In this document: one piece after another, positions 9,066 through 18,282 of the stretch
How positions within the stretch are numbered: position 1 is the stretch's first letter
How the letters are laid out: every line of letters begins with the position of its first letter
Source: Salirhabdus salicampi
Lineage (GTDB): Bacteria > Bacillota > Bacilli > Bacillales > Alkalibacillaceae
DNA length: 64,000 nt
Direction of reading: 5' to 3'
Assembly: GCF_024259515.1 (NCBI RefSeq)
Contig: NZ_JANBWE010000001.1
Span: 1,078,010 to 1,142,009, forward strand
The notes under the pieces: model-generated
Told to the model about the DNA's origin: nothing
Seen by the model: only the letters and a program-made list of their open reading frames with translations
The model's database searches: none
Program-made: the position numbers and the translations under genes

Positions 9066-10544
9066 ATGAGTAAACGAAAGAATAATGGATATAAAAAATC
9101 GGAAAAAAAACGCAAGCAATCGAATAAACCATTCGGGAAAAAGAACTCACCATCAGCTGCTCGAAAGGGTGACAAAAGTAAGCATCCAACAACTAATAAG
9201 CGTCATCCTGATAAAACCGTAACCGCAGAGGTCACCTGCACAGGCCTTTCTAATACGGGGAAAGGCATTATCCAGTGGGAAGGAAAACAATTAGAGGTAG
9301 AGCATCTATTGCCAGGTGAAACGGCTGAGATAACTGTGTCGACGAAAGGGCGTTATGTTAACGCGGAACTAAAACGAGTATTAACCCCTTCTAAAGAGCG
9401 AATTAAACCAATGTGCTCGTATTATTATGACTGTGGAGGGTGTCAACTGCTCCATATGAACGAGCAGGCGCAAACGCGTTTCAAGCAAGAAACAGTGGAC
9501 AAATTGATGAAACCGTTCGGGAAACCAGAACCCATTTTAACTATGGACCATCCGTATGATTACCGGAACAAGAGCCACACGACATTTGGACTAAACAAGG
9601 AACGACAAATTATTGGTGGGCTTTACGCTCAGAATAGTCATAAGCTTATTTCAATGGATGGGTGTCTTATCCATGATCCGAAAGCGGACGAGATCTGGCA
9701 AACCATTAGAGACATGATGAAGTCCTTTAAAATGCAGCCTTATAATGAAGATACTGGACAAGGCTTCCTCCGTCACGTGCTGGTAAAGGTTGGCAAGGTC
9801 AGTGGTGAGATTATGGTTGTGCTTGTTGTAGCTTCACCTATATTTAAGGGGAAAAACAATTTTATCAAAGCTCTCAGGAAGGCTCACCCAGAGATTACGA
9901 CTATCCTTATGAACGTCAATAACCGGAACACGAGTATGGTTTTAGGAGATCAGGAAAAGGTACTGTTCGGTAAAGGAACCATAACAGACATCCTTTGTGG
10001 AATGAAGTTTGAAATATCCGCTAAATCCTTTTATCAAATCAACCCGGTCCAGACGGAGAAATTATATGGAAAAGCAATTGAAATGGCCCAGTTGACTGGA
10101 AAGGAAACTGTAATTGATGCGTACTGTGGTATCGGAACCATCGGTCTGATAGCAAGCCGGAAAGCTGGCAAGGTCATTGGTATAGAGCTGAATAAGGATG
10201 CTGTTCGAGACGCTATTCGCAATTCAAAACGCAACGACGTAAAAAATGCCCGTTTCTTTCAAGGTGATGCCGGGGAATTCATGGTCAAAATGGCAGCACG
10301 CGGTGAGAAAGCAGACGTAGTCATTATGGATCCACCACGAAGCGGGAGTGATGAAGCGTTCTTGTCTAGTGTAGTGAAACTTAAGCCTAAGCGTGTAATT
10401 TATGTGTCCTGTAATCCTGAGACGCAGGTGCGGGATATGAAATATTTAGCTCAAAACGGCTATGAGGTTAAACGAATTCAGCCAGTGGATATGTTTCCAC
10501 AGACGGTGCATGTAGAAACGGTCGCCGAGATAGTGTTGAAGTAA
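9066..10544 (+). CDS. rlmCD: 23S rRNA (uracil-C5) methyltransferase RlmCD/RlmD type, 492 aa
   Basis: SAM-dependent m5U methyltransferase of the RumA/TrmFO-independent family; in Bacillus the RlmCD enzyme modifies U747 and U1939 of 23S rRNA. Order: basic Lys-rich leader (residues 1-50), TRAM domain (~58-110), Fe-S cysteines as CSYYYDCGGC (~116-125), then a Rossmann domain with DAYCGIGTIGL, the MDPPRSGS motif and the catalytic cysteine motif YVSCNPET. All key motifs are intact. The ATG at 9066 is chosen because the longer frame crosses a terminator. Confidence 0.92.
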   Translation: MSKRKNNGYKKSEKKRKQSNKPFGKKNSPSAARKGDKSKHPTTNKRHPDKTVTAEVTCTGLSNTGKGIIQWEGKQLEVEHLLPGETAEITVSTKGRYVNAELKRVLTPSKERIKPMCSYYYDCGGCQLLHMNEQAQTRFKQETVDKLMKPFGKPEPILTMDHPYDYRNKSHTTFGLNKERQIIGGLYAQNSHKLISMDGCLIHDPKADEIWQTIRDMMKSFKMQPYNEDTGQGFLRHVLVKVGKVSGEIMVVLVVASPIFKGKNNFIKALRKAHPEITTILMNVNNRNTSMVLGDQEKVLFGKGTITDILCGMKFEISAKSFYQINPVQTEKLYGKAIEMAQLTGKETVIDAYCGIGTIGLIASRKAGKVIGIELNKDAVRDAIRNSKRNDVKNARFFQGDAGEFMVKMAARGEKADVVIMDPPRSGSDEAFLSSVVKLKPKRVIYVSCNPETQVRDMKYLAQNGYEVKRIQPVDMFPQTVHVETVAEIVLK

Positions 10545-11245
10545 GAAGCAGGAGCTTGACAGACCCTTCTTTTTAAGTCTATCAATGTTAATTATTCAGT
10601 ATAAGGTCTGATTATGGACGTAACTCTTATATATTGTATAAATAAAGGATACTGAGCAATCAAACAACAGCTAATTGGATTACCTTTGTGAAACATAAGT
10701 AACGGAGCTTTTCTCTTAGAAGGATAAGCTCCTTTTTTTAAAAGAAGAATAGGACTATATAAGGTAACGGAATCTTGTGCTGACGATACAGGTTAGTTGA
10801 GTTTGTATAAAGAAGAGTAAAAATTGAGGAGGATTTACCATTTACCGGAAATCCATATAGATGTTCTATTAATGTGTTGATAAAGCAATTATATGAAGGA
10901 ATTAAACAATAATCGTAGAATAAAACCACTGGGACTATTTCAATGGACTGTATGTAGGTATAGGTGCTTGGCTAAAAACATTAGGGAATCGGAACCACAC
11001 ATACGAAGGAACGAGCAAAGAAAGGATTGATACAAATTTTTTTGACGGCAATGTTTTCTTGTTAGAATTCGGGTTACTTAGTAGTTGCTCGCTCTCATTT
11101 TAATTGCATTAAAACTAAACTAAAAACCTTTACAACCTTAATCGTGAAGGAGGGTATTCAGCGGTACAGAAAAAAGAGCAGGTGGAATAGCCTGAACTTT
11201 ATGTGGAAAGGATTAAGTATTACAAAAAAGTTAGGAGAATAGTTA
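10545..11245. other. intergenic region, rlmCD to ilvD
   Basis: About 700 bp with one clear terminator (10704-10739). The rest is AT-rich with no recognisable gene. I looked for a T-box (GGGTGG-type antiterminator) before the IlvD gene and did not see one. Confidence 0.55.
10704..10739 (+). terminator. intrinsic terminator
   Basis: GGAGCTT ... AAGCTCC stem followed by seven T residues. Confidence 0.85.
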
Positions 11246-12916
11246 ATGAATAATAATAATTCAAAAAATCGAAGTTCTGTTTTTAATGATATAAACCGTG
11301 CCCCAAATCGTGCAATGATACGGGCAATGGGGATTAAAGATGAAGATTTTAATAAGCCTTTTGTGGGAATTGCGAGTACATGGAGTGAGGTTACACCATG
11401 TAATATACATATTGATGAATTGGCTAGAAAAGCAAAAAACGGTGCTTTAGATGCAGGGGGAACTCCTTTTATTTTTAATACGATTACAGTTTCAGATGGA
11501 ATCTCTATGGGGACAGAGGGAATGCGTTTTTCCCTGCCTAGCCGTGAAGTCATTGCGGATTCTATAGAAACAGTTGTAGGCGCTCAGAACTACGATGGGG
11601 TAGTTGCAATTGGGGGATGCGATAAAAATCTGCCAGGGTGCATGATTGCGATAGGGCGTTTGAATTTACCTGCCGTTTTTGTTTATGGGGGAACGATTCG
11701 ACCAGGAAATGTAGATGGAAAGGATATAGATATTGTTTCCGCTTTTGAAGCAGTAGGGAAATATAATAATGGAGATATTGAACGCGATGAACTCCATGAA
11801 ATCGAATGTCATGCTTGCCCAGGTGCCGGATCATGTGGAGGTATGTACACAGCTAATACAATGGCATCCGCAATAGAGGCTATGGGAATGAGTCTTCCTG
11901 GAAGTTCATCAAATCCTGCAGAGACAGAAGAAAAATTAGAAGATTGTATCGAAGCAGGAAAAGCTGTTATAAATCTTTTAAATAAAGAAATTACTCCTAA
12001 AGATATCATGACGAAGAAAGCCTTTGAAAATGCGATTACGGTTGTAATGGCACTTGGAGGGTCAACTAATGCAGTTCTTCATTTATTAGCATTGGCTCAT
12101 ACAGTTGATGTTGATCTTAATTTAGATGACTTTGAACGTATTCGTAAAAAAGTTCCTCATATAGCAGATTTAAAACCAAGTGGTCGCTATGTAATGGAAG
12201 ATTTATCTGATGTGGGTGGAGTACCTGCCGTAATGAAGCTGCTTCTTGATAAAGGACTACTTCATGGGGATTGTTTAACTGTAACTGGTAAGACAATAGA
12301 GCAAAATTTATCAGAACTTCAGCCTTTAAAAGAGGGACAGGACATTATCTCCTTTGAAAATCCAAAGCGTGAGACAGGGCCATTAGTTATTCTAAAGGGT
12401 AATTTGGCTCCTGATGGTGCAGTAGCAAAAATGTCTGGGTTAAAAGTTAAAACAATAACAGGGCCTGCCCGTGTTTTTGATTCAGAGACAGATGCAACAA
12501 ATGCCGTTTTAAATAATGAGATTAACCCAGGGGACGTTATTGTGATTCGCTACGTTGGTCCTAAGGGGGGCCCTGGAATGGCAGAGATGTTATCGATAAC
12601 TGCAATTGTAGTTGGAAAAGGACTCGGAGAAAAAGTTGGCTTAATTACAGATGGCCGCTTCTCAGGTGGTACACATGGATTAGTAGTTGGTCATATCTCT
12701 CCCGAAGCACAGGTTGGTGGTCCAATTGCATTAATTCGAGAGGGCGACATAATAACCATTGATAGTGAATCACAAGAACTTTCTGTTGATGTTTCTTCAG
12801 ATATGTTTAATGAAAGATTAAAGACATGGAATCCACCAGAACAAAAATTAAGGGGAATTTTATCCAAATATGCTAAGTCAGTCTCATCAGCTTCAAAAGG
12901 ATCAATAACCGATTAA
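11246..12916 (+). CDS. ilvD: dihydroxy-acid dehydratase (IlvD/Edd family), 556 aa
   Basis: Fe-S dependent dehydratase. IlvD converts 2,3-dihydroxy-isovalerate or -methylvalerate to the keto acid in branched-chain amino acid synthesis. Seen: [11 protein letters not shown] (~50-60), [16 protein letters not shown] (~121-136), the cluster motif [20 protein letters not shown] (~191-210), and the C-terminal [14 protein letters not shown] [14 protein letters not shown]. Length matches true IlvD (~557) better than the longer sugar-acid dehydratases. No other ilv or leu genes flank it; catabolic genes and a TRAP transporter follow, so a sugar-acid dehydratase role is an alternative. TTAGGAGAATAGTTA precedes the ATG. 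Confidence 0.85.
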   Translation: MNNNNSKNRSSVFNDINRAPNRAMIRAMGIKDEDFNKPFVGIASTWSEVTPCNIHIDELARKAKNGALDAGGTPFIFNTITVSDGISMGTEGMRFSLPSREVIADSIETVVGAQNYDGVVAIGGCDKNLPGCMIAIGRLNLPAVFVYGGTIRPGNVDGKDIDIVSAFEAVGKYNNGDIERDELHEIECHACPGAGSCGGMYTANTMASAIEAMGMSLPGSSSNPAETEEKLEDCIEAGKAVINLLNKEITPKDIMTKKAFENAITVVMALGGSTNAVLHLLALAHTVDVDLNLDDFERIRKKVPHIADLKPSGRYVMEDLSDVGGVPAVMKLLLDKGLLHGDCLTVTGKTIEQNLSELQPLKEGQDIISFENPKRETGPLVILKGNLAPDGAVAKMSGLKVKTITGPARVFDSETDATNAVLNNEINPGDVIVIRYVGPKGGPGMAEMLSITAIVVGKGLGEKVGLITDGRFSGGTHGLVVGHISPEAQVGGPIALIREGDIITIDSESQELSVDVSSDMFNERLKTWNPPEQKLRGILSKYAKSVSSASKGSITD

Positions 12917-12963
12917 TTGAGGAATAGTAAGAAAAAGCTGGCAGGTTTTAAGGAGAAGGTTTA

Positions 12964-13254
12964 ATGGGCTATAATTTAATTGATTTTGCAAATGAGGAAA
13001 AAGGAAAAATTAATAATTTTGATTCTAACAATACTGAATGTATTAAAAAAATAATTAGAAAAGCAATTGTTTTTTATGCCTTAAAATCTTATGAGGAAGT
13101 TGAGAAACACCATTTAGGCTCTATTAGAATTTTACATATACACTCTATTGTGGAAGAAAATCTCCTATCCAAAATTGTATATGAATTAAGAAACAGTCAG
13201 CAAGATTTGAATATTGAAGGTGTATATGAAGGTTATGTTATTAGGGACTACTAA
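12964..13254 (+). CDS. hypothetical protein, 96 aa
   Basis: Not recognised. A small soluble, slightly acidic protein beginning MGYNLIDFANEEKGKI and ending in a segment (ELRNSQQDLNIEGVYEGYVIRDY) that looks like an alpha/beta domain. AAGGAGAAGGTTTA gives a strong ribosome binding site. It lies 47 bp downstream of ilvD with no terminator between, so it is probably co-transcribed. Confidence 0.65.
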   Translation: MGYNLIDFANEEKGKINNFDSNNTECIKKIIRKAIVFYALKSYEEVEKHHLGSIRILHIHSIVEENLLSKIVYELRNSQQDLNIEGVYEGYVIRDY

Positions 13255-13265
13255 GGGGTTTTGAT

Positions 13266-13346
13266 ATGCCTCCATTTTTTATTAGTGTTTATGAATCTTC
13301 ATCCAAGGATGATTACCGAGCAGATTACAATAGTAAAAAGATATAA
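13266..13346 (+). CDS. possible 26-aa ORF
   Basis: ATG to TAA open frame of 26 codons (starting MPPFFISVYESSSKDDYRAD) preceded by AAGGGGTTTTGAT. Its start is only 11 bp after the preceding stop, suggesting translational coupling. It could equally be the head of a truncated gene. Low certainty. Confidence 0.25.
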   Translation: MPPFFISVYESSSKDDYRADYNSKKI

Positions 13347-13445
13347 GGAGATACATTTCTTAAAAGGTATGATATATGGTAACTAAAACTTACTAAATCT
13401 AATTTGTTTAAGGATACTTTTTTTGAAGAAACCAATAAACAAAAA

Positions 13446-13480
13446 TAGAACTTCCACATAATTGGAAGTTCTATTTTTTT
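13446..13480 (+). terminator. intrinsic terminator
   Basis: ATAGAACTTCC ... GGAAGTTCTAT followed by T residues. It ends the ilvD transcript. A closely similar hairpin is at 31538-31571. Confidence 0.9.
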
Positions 13481-13545
13481 ATTTGATTAGTATCAATATA
13501 GAGAATAAAAAAATGAAACTATTTGTTCCCTTTTTAAAAATGTGG

Positions 13546-13574
13546 TTTACAATATTCCGTTAGTGTGATATTAT
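13546..13574 (+). promoter_or_regulatory. sigma-A promoter
   Basis: TTTACA (13546-13551), 17-bp spacer, TATTAT (13569-13574), upstream of the FAD-dependent oxidoreductase. Two AATTCAAAA-like direct repeats follow at about 13588-13620. Confidence 0.55.
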
Positions 13575-13698
13575 CAAAAACGAAAATAATTCAAAAAATT
13601 TAGTTAATTCAAAATATTAAATCACTTCAAATTACTCGATGTTTATCTTCAATGAGTCAGAACAGATTATACTTACATAAAGGATAGGAGGGAGTAAA

Positions 13699-15084
13699 AT
13701 AAAAGATGTCATAATAGTTGGTGGTGGTATTGCTGGGTTATCTGCTGCTTGGCGTCTTAAGCACCATGACATTCTACTATTAGAATCTAATTGTCGCGTT
13801 GGGGGGCGTATACGCTCCGAAAGACGTGGGTATCATTGGTTAAACTGGGGCGGACATGTATTTGCTGGCGATGGTTCAGCTTCAGATGAATTATTTAGAT
13901 CTGTAGGGATAGAAGCACGAACCGTACCCGGTGTTTTATCTGGCATGTATATGAATGGGAAACTACTTACAGATGGTCGAGTTGAAACATATCCTTTTAA
14001 GATTCCTATGTCATGGAAAGCTAGATTTTCTCTAATACGTGCTGGTGCTAAAGTACGTGCAGCTGTTTTCAAATATGGAAAAGTAGCTAGTCAACGGCCA
14101 GGAGAAGACAGTAGAGTTCATCAACAACGAATCTTTGACTTTATGAATGATCAGACCTTTTCCGATTTTTTGGGTGAATTACCCATGGATGCTGATGCTA
14201 TTTTTCGACCTACGGTTAGCCGCTCCACTGGAGACCCTGAAGTAATATCTGCAGGTGCAGGTGTAGGGTATTTTTACATGATTTGGAACAAAGATGAAGG
14301 ATTGGCTAAAAATATTCTTGGCGGACCATCAACGCTCACAGAAACTATTGCAACAGTATTAGGTAATCAAGTTCAACTAAATGCAAATGTAAAACAAGTT
14401 GTACAAGACACAAACTCTGTTAAAGTAAGCTACTCTCAACATGGGACAGAGTATGAAGAAGAAGCACGCTATGTAGTTCTTGCTACCCCCGCACCAATCA
14501 CACGAAAAATAGCAGTAAATATTAAACCGCAAGTTGGTGAAGCTCTTGATAAGATTGTTTACGGCCCTCATGTAAGCGCTTCCTTTTTAACTAACGAAAC
14601 GGGTCCACAAGTTTGGGACAATTTATATTCTATAGCTACCCCTAAAAAATCATTCGATATTCTTATCCATAACTCTAATCTAATCCATTCACTTAAAACC
14701 GAAAGACAACCAGGCAGTAGTTTCATGACATTTTCTCCCGCTCAACGTGGTCATGAGCTAATTAACAAAACTGACGAAGAGATTATACAAACGTATATAA
14801 AGGATCTTAATGATATATTTCCAGGTATTCGTAATCATATAGTTGAAGCTGAAGTAAATCGATGGCCATTAGGATCTGCCTATGTATTCCCAGGTCGTGC
14901 AAAACTACAATCGGTTCTAACGGAGCCTTCTGGCAGGTTGTTCCTAGCGGGAGATTACTTAGGTTCACTTTATACTGAAACAGCAGTCCAGACGGGTTTC
15001 AATGCAGCACAAAATATTAATAGCTTATTAGGAACCTGCAAACAAGAAAAAAACTCACCTGATGTTGCCCGTTATGTTTATTAG
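13699..15084 (+). CDS. NAD(P)/FAD-dependent oxidoreductase (protoporphyrinogen/amine oxidase-like), 461 aa, apparent ATA start
   Basis: Flavoprotein of the amine oxidase/protoporphyrinogen oxidase superfamily. The dinucleotide-binding fold is complete only if translation begins well before the first ATG (13945): IIVGGGIAGLSAAWRL then LESNCRVGGRIRSE. AGGAGGGA (13686-13693) is followed at ideal spacing by in-frame ATA at 13699, giving an N-terminus (M)KDVIIVGGG. There is no ATG, GTG or TTG in frame at that place. C-terminal FAD motif LFLAGDYLGSLYTETAVQTG is present. It oxidises an amine or CH-CH bond; the substrate is unknown. It is grouped with the DHDPS-like and ALDH genes. Confidence 0.8.
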   Translation: MKDVIIVGGGIAGLSAAWRLKHHDILLLESNCRVGGRIRSERRGYHWLNWGGHVFAGDGSASDELFRSVGIEARTVPGVLSGMYMNGKLLTDGRVETYPFKIPMSWKARFSLIRAGAKVRAAVFKYGKVASQRPGEDSRVHQQRIFDFMNDQTFSDFLGELPMDADAIFRPTVSRSTGDPEVISAGAGVGYFYMIWNKDEGLAKNILGGPSTLTETIATVLGNQVQLNANVKQVVQDTNSVKVSYSQHGTEYEEEARYVVLATPAPITRKIAVNIKPQVGEALDKIVYGPHVSASFLTNETGPQVWDNLYSIATPKKSFDILIHNSNLIHSLKTERQPGSSFMTFSPAQRGHELINKTDEEIIQTYIKDLNDIFPGIRNHIVEAEVNRWPLGSAYVFPGRAKLQSVLTEPSGRLFLAGDYLGSLYTETAVQTGFNAAQNINSLLGTCKQEKNSPDVARYVY

Positions 15085-15217
15085 AACTGTGGGAATAACA
15101 ATATATTTCGGGAAAGGTGAAATTTGTAAAATTAGCGGCTATCAGAAAAACGGAGACTACATATTATCAAAACCTTAAATATTTCTCTCAGAAAAGGGCA
15201 CGAGGATAAATGATGTT

Positions 15218-15241
15218 CTTTAAGACCAATTTGGTCTAAAG
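15218..15241. promoter_or_regulatory. palindrome, candidate operator
   Basis: CTTTAAGACCAA-T-TTGGTCTAAAG, an inverted repeat with inner perfect arms AGACCAA/TTGGTCT, about 35 bp before the DHDPS-family start. It is typical in form for a GntR/FadR or RpiR operator controlling the downstream catabolic genes. The cognate regulator is a guess. Confidence 0.5.
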
Positions 15242-15275
15242 ATAGATATAAAAAATTTGGAGGGAGTGTTGAAAT

Positions 15276-16160
15276 TTGGCACAATTTAAAGGAGTTTATG
15301 TTGCCATAGTAACACCATTTACAGATTCTTACGAGGTGGACTACAGTGCATTGAAAGAACACGTGGATTGGTTGATCAGTGAAAAGGTTGATGGGATTGC
15401 ACCATGTGGCTCTGTTGGAGAGTATGCGTCATTGACTTCAGAGGAAAGAAAACAGGTAATCGAGACGGTTGTAAATACAGCCAACGGAAGAGTCCCTGTT
15501 ATTGTAGGTACAGGTGCTCCCACAACAAAAGAAGTGGTAGAATGGGCACGATTTGCTAAATCTGTTGGAGCTTCAGGATTGATGGCTTTACCGCCTACAG
15601 TCTATAACCCAACTAAAGAAGAAGTCAAAGCCCATTATAAGGCATTGAATAGTGTTGGATTACCGATTATTGCTTATAATAATCCCTACGATTATAAAGT
15701 AGACTTGACACCTGATTTGTTAGCAGAGATGTCTGACCTTGATAACCTGATAGGCGTAAAGGAATTCTCACAGGATGTCCGTCGTGTTCACGAAATTTTG
15801 GAAAAAACAGATTTAGAAGTTTTGGTCGGTTGCGACGATTTGGCATTGGAAGGTGCTATCGCAGGTGCGACTGGTTGGATTGCTGGATTTACAAATTCGT
15901 TCCCAAGAGAAAGCGTGAAGCTTTTCGAATTATCTGTTCAAGAAAGAGTAAAAGAAGCATTGGAAATATACCGGCCTATGTTGCCATTATTTCGTTATGA
16001 TGCAAAACCGGAACTTGTCCAGGCGATCAAATATTCGCTTCAATTAGCAGGTAAACCTGTCGGACCAACTAGGGCACCGAGATTACCTCTTAGTGAAGAA
16101 GTATACAACTTGATTAAAGCAGCACATGAAAAGGCCGAGCAAACACGTTCTTTGGTATAG
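15276..16160 (+). CDS. dihydrodipicolinate synthase (DHDPS/NAL) family lyase, 294 aa
   Basis: Class I aldolase-fold lyase. Seen: GSVGEYASLTSEER near residues 46-59 (the G-x-x-G-E pyruvate-binding type loop), Tyr in IAYNNPYDY (~133-141), and the Schiff-base Lys in IGVKEFSQD (~160-168). YNNP replaces the YNVPGRT of true DapA, so this is a catabolic member. Candidates are pyrroline-4-hydroxy-2-carboxylate deaminase or a 2-keto-3-deoxy sugar-acid dehydratase. Both release 2-oxoglutarate semialdehyde, the substrate expected for the next gene's aldehyde dehydrogenase. The start is TTG with GGAGGGA upstream. Confidence 0.88.
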   Translation: MAQFKGVYVAIVTPFTDSYEVDYSALKEHVDWLISEKVDGIAPCGSVGEYASLTSEERKQVIETVVNTANGRVPVIVGTGAPTTKEVVEWARFAKSVGASGLMALPPTVYNPTKEEVKAHYKALNSVGLPIIAYNNPYDYKVDLTPDLLAEMSDLDNLIGVKEFSQDVRRVHEILEKTDLEVLVGCDDLALEGAIAGATGWIAGFTNSFPRESVKLFELSVQERVKEALEIYRPMLPLFRYDAKPELVQAIKYSLQLAGKPVGPTRAPRLPLSEEVYNLIKAAHEKAEQTRSLV

Positions 16161-16238
16161 TTTCAATGTGGTTGGAGCAGAGATTGACCGGGGATTACGG
16201 TTAAATTTGAATGCTGAATACCGGGAGGAGTTTTTGTA

Positions 16239-17681
16239 ATGGCTTTAGTAATCAGTAAAAACTGGATTGGTGGCGAATGGTCAATCCCTATGAATGGAAA
16301 AACGATAATAAATAACCCTTCAAATCTACAGGAGCAAGTAGGTACTGTCAATCTATCAGACGAATCTGATGTGCTCCAAGCAGAAGACGCAGCAAGAAAA
16401 GCCCAAAAAAAATGGGCAAAATTAACCGGAGCCGCCAGAGCAAATTATTTAAATAGAATGGCCGATGGTTTGAAGGAGAATTTAGAAGAATTAGCAACTT
16501 TAGCTAGCTCTGAAATGGGGAAACCAATTGGTGAAATGAAGGGAGAGGTTAACCGTGGTATTCACCTACTGAGATATTATGCGGGTGAAGGGGTACGATC
16601 AAACGGAAACGTTATTCCTGCTAGTGATGTCAATGTAATGCAATATACTAAAAGAGTACCAATTGGTGTCGTTGGTATCATTACCCCATGGAACTTCCCA
16701 GTTGCTATCCCAATTTGGAAATTAGCACCGGCCCTTATTTGTGGTAATGCATTGATTTGGAAGCCTGCAGAAATTGCATCACTTACAGCAACGAAAATGG
16801 TAGAGATTTTTGAAAAATCAGGATTACCTGCAGGTGTACTGAATCTTGTTGTTGGTAAAGGTAGTGATGTTGGAAAAACACTACTAGAAAAGGTGAACTT
16901 GAACGCTGTCAGTTTCACAGGTTCTTCGGTAACTGGTAGTCTTGTCGCACAGACATGCGCCAAACGGAACATAAAATATCAAACAGAAATGGGTGGCAAA
17001 AACGCTGCAGTTGTCATGAATGACGCCGATTTAGAAAAATCGATTCCGATGGTCCTTAGTGGTGCTTTCCGATCAGCAGGTCAAAAATGTACTGCAACCA
17101 GCAGAATTATTGTTGAAAGTGGCATATACGATGAGTTTATTGAAAAAATTCAAAAGGGTGTTGCTGAATTAAATGTAGGTCCTGCTTTAGAAGAAAATAC
17201 TTACCTTGGACCAGTAGCATCTAAGATTCAGTTTGACAAAGTAAAATCTTATGTTGATATCGCTCATAAAGATACGACGATTGTTGCTGAGCCTAAGCTA
17301 TCAATTAATTCCGAAGGTTACTATGTTTCACCTATCGTTGTGACAGGTGCAGACAGTGATCACCAACTTGTTCAGGAGGAAATATTCGGTCCAATGGCAA
17401 CTATCCTTAAGGCTAATGATTTTGATGATGCAATTCGTTTATGTAACAAAACGGTCTATGGACTAAGTGCTTCATTATTTACAAATAATCTATCCTCTGC
17501 TCACAGATTCCTAGATGAAACCGAAGCAGGTATGGTTAGGGTTAATCAAGAAACAGCTGGCGTGGAATACCAAGCACCATTTGGTGGTATGAAATTATCA
17601 AGCTCTCACACAAGAGAACAAGGTCAAGCTGCTCTTGATTTCTATACTGAAACGAAGACTTGCGCCATTAAGTATTTCTAA
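16239..17681 (+). CDS. aldehyde dehydrogenase, likely 2-oxoglutarate semialdehyde dehydrogenase, 480 aa
   Basis: NAD(P)-dependent ALDH. Visible motifs: TPWNFPVAIPIWKLAPAL (~149-166), the cofactor motif FTGSSVTG (~226-233), catalytic Glu in TEMGGKNA (~248-255) and catalytic Cys in GQKCTATSR (~282-290). Oxidises an aldehyde to the acid in the cytoplasm. Placement directly after a DHDPS-family lyase (78 bp) is the known pairing for alpha-ketoglutaric semialdehyde dehydrogenase in hydroxyproline, glucarate or pentonate degradation; that assignment rests on context. CGGGAGGAGTTTTTGTA precedes the ATG. Confidence 0.88.
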   Translation: MALVISKNWIGGEWSIPMNGKTIINNPSNLQEQVGTVNLSDESDVLQAEDAARKAQKKWAKLTGAARANYLNRMADGLKENLEELATLASSEMGKPIGEMKGEVNRGIHLLRYYAGEGVRSNGNVIPASDVNVMQYTKRVPIGVVGIITPWNFPVAIPIWKLAPALICGNALIWKPAEIASLTATKMVEIFEKSGLPAGVLNLVVGKGSDVGKTLLEKVNLNAVSFTGSSVTGSLVAQTCAKRNIKYQTEMGGKNAAVVMNDADLEKSIPMVLSGAFRSAGQKCTATSRIIVESGIYDEFIEKIQKGVAELNVGPALEENTYLGPVASKIQFDKVKSYVDIAHKDTTIVAEPKLSINSEGYYVSPIVVTGADSDHQLVQEEIFGPMATILKANDFDDAIRLCNKTVYGLSASLFTNNLSSAHRFLDETEAGMVRVNQETAGVEYQAPFGGMKLSSSHTREQGQAALDFYTETKTCAIKYF

Positions 17682-18282
17682 TTAGCAGTAACACCGAAAG
17701 TTTTTTGGAGAATACTTACAAATAGATGAATATCGCAGAAGGAGTGCTGTCAAAACCACCCCTTAAGAGCAATTTTGTAGCATAAAGACCCATGAAGCGG
17801 GAGGGGGCAACACTATCTCTTCCCGCTTAGTGCAAATAGAGAACTTCAACCATTGATACATTATGAACTATACTGATTCTTGCGCCTTCCTTATCATGTT
17901 TAACGCATGATGGATTACTTTTTAAGAACTGGAATCTACATTTATCTTCAAGGCTTCTAATCGCTCGATTAAGCCAGATTATTTAAGGGTAAGATCCAAG
18001 CGGTCAGAAAGATCACGTCTTTTCGTTTTATTTAATGTTAGAAAAGATTTATAGAAAAAAAAAGCTACTCCTATGATCCTCACAACATATCCACTCATGT
18101 GAAAACGTAAAATAAATATCTATTTGGCCACAAAATAAAATAATCCTTTTTTTATTAAAGCGATTCAACAATAATTCTACAATGTAAATAACGGTGTCAA
18201 GCCCATTAACAGGGAAAAGGGATGTATTCGATAAAAGGATAAAAAGGTGTGAAAATTATAAAAATTTAGAGGGAGAGGAAAT
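17682..18282. other. intergenic region before TRAP operon
   Basis: 600 bp with a GC-rich hairpin at about 17790-17826 (GAAGCGGGAG ... CTCTTCCCGCTT), the likely end of the ALDH transcript. A weak cre-like TGAAAACG core lies at 18100-18107. No coding sequence was recognised. Confidence 0.5.
17790..17826 (+). terminator. terminator-like hairpin
   Basis: AAGCGGGA... pairs with TTCCCGCTT. The tail lacks a clean T-run, so this is a weaker terminator downstream of the aldehyde dehydrogenase. Confidence 0.5.

Noticed and set aside
10740..11245. T-box riboswitch before ilvD
   Set aside because: No GGGTGG-type antiterminator or specifier structure could be found.
18098..18112. cre (CcpA) site before the TRAP operon
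   Set aside because: Only the TGAAAACG half matches; the second half lacks the conserved C and symmetry.
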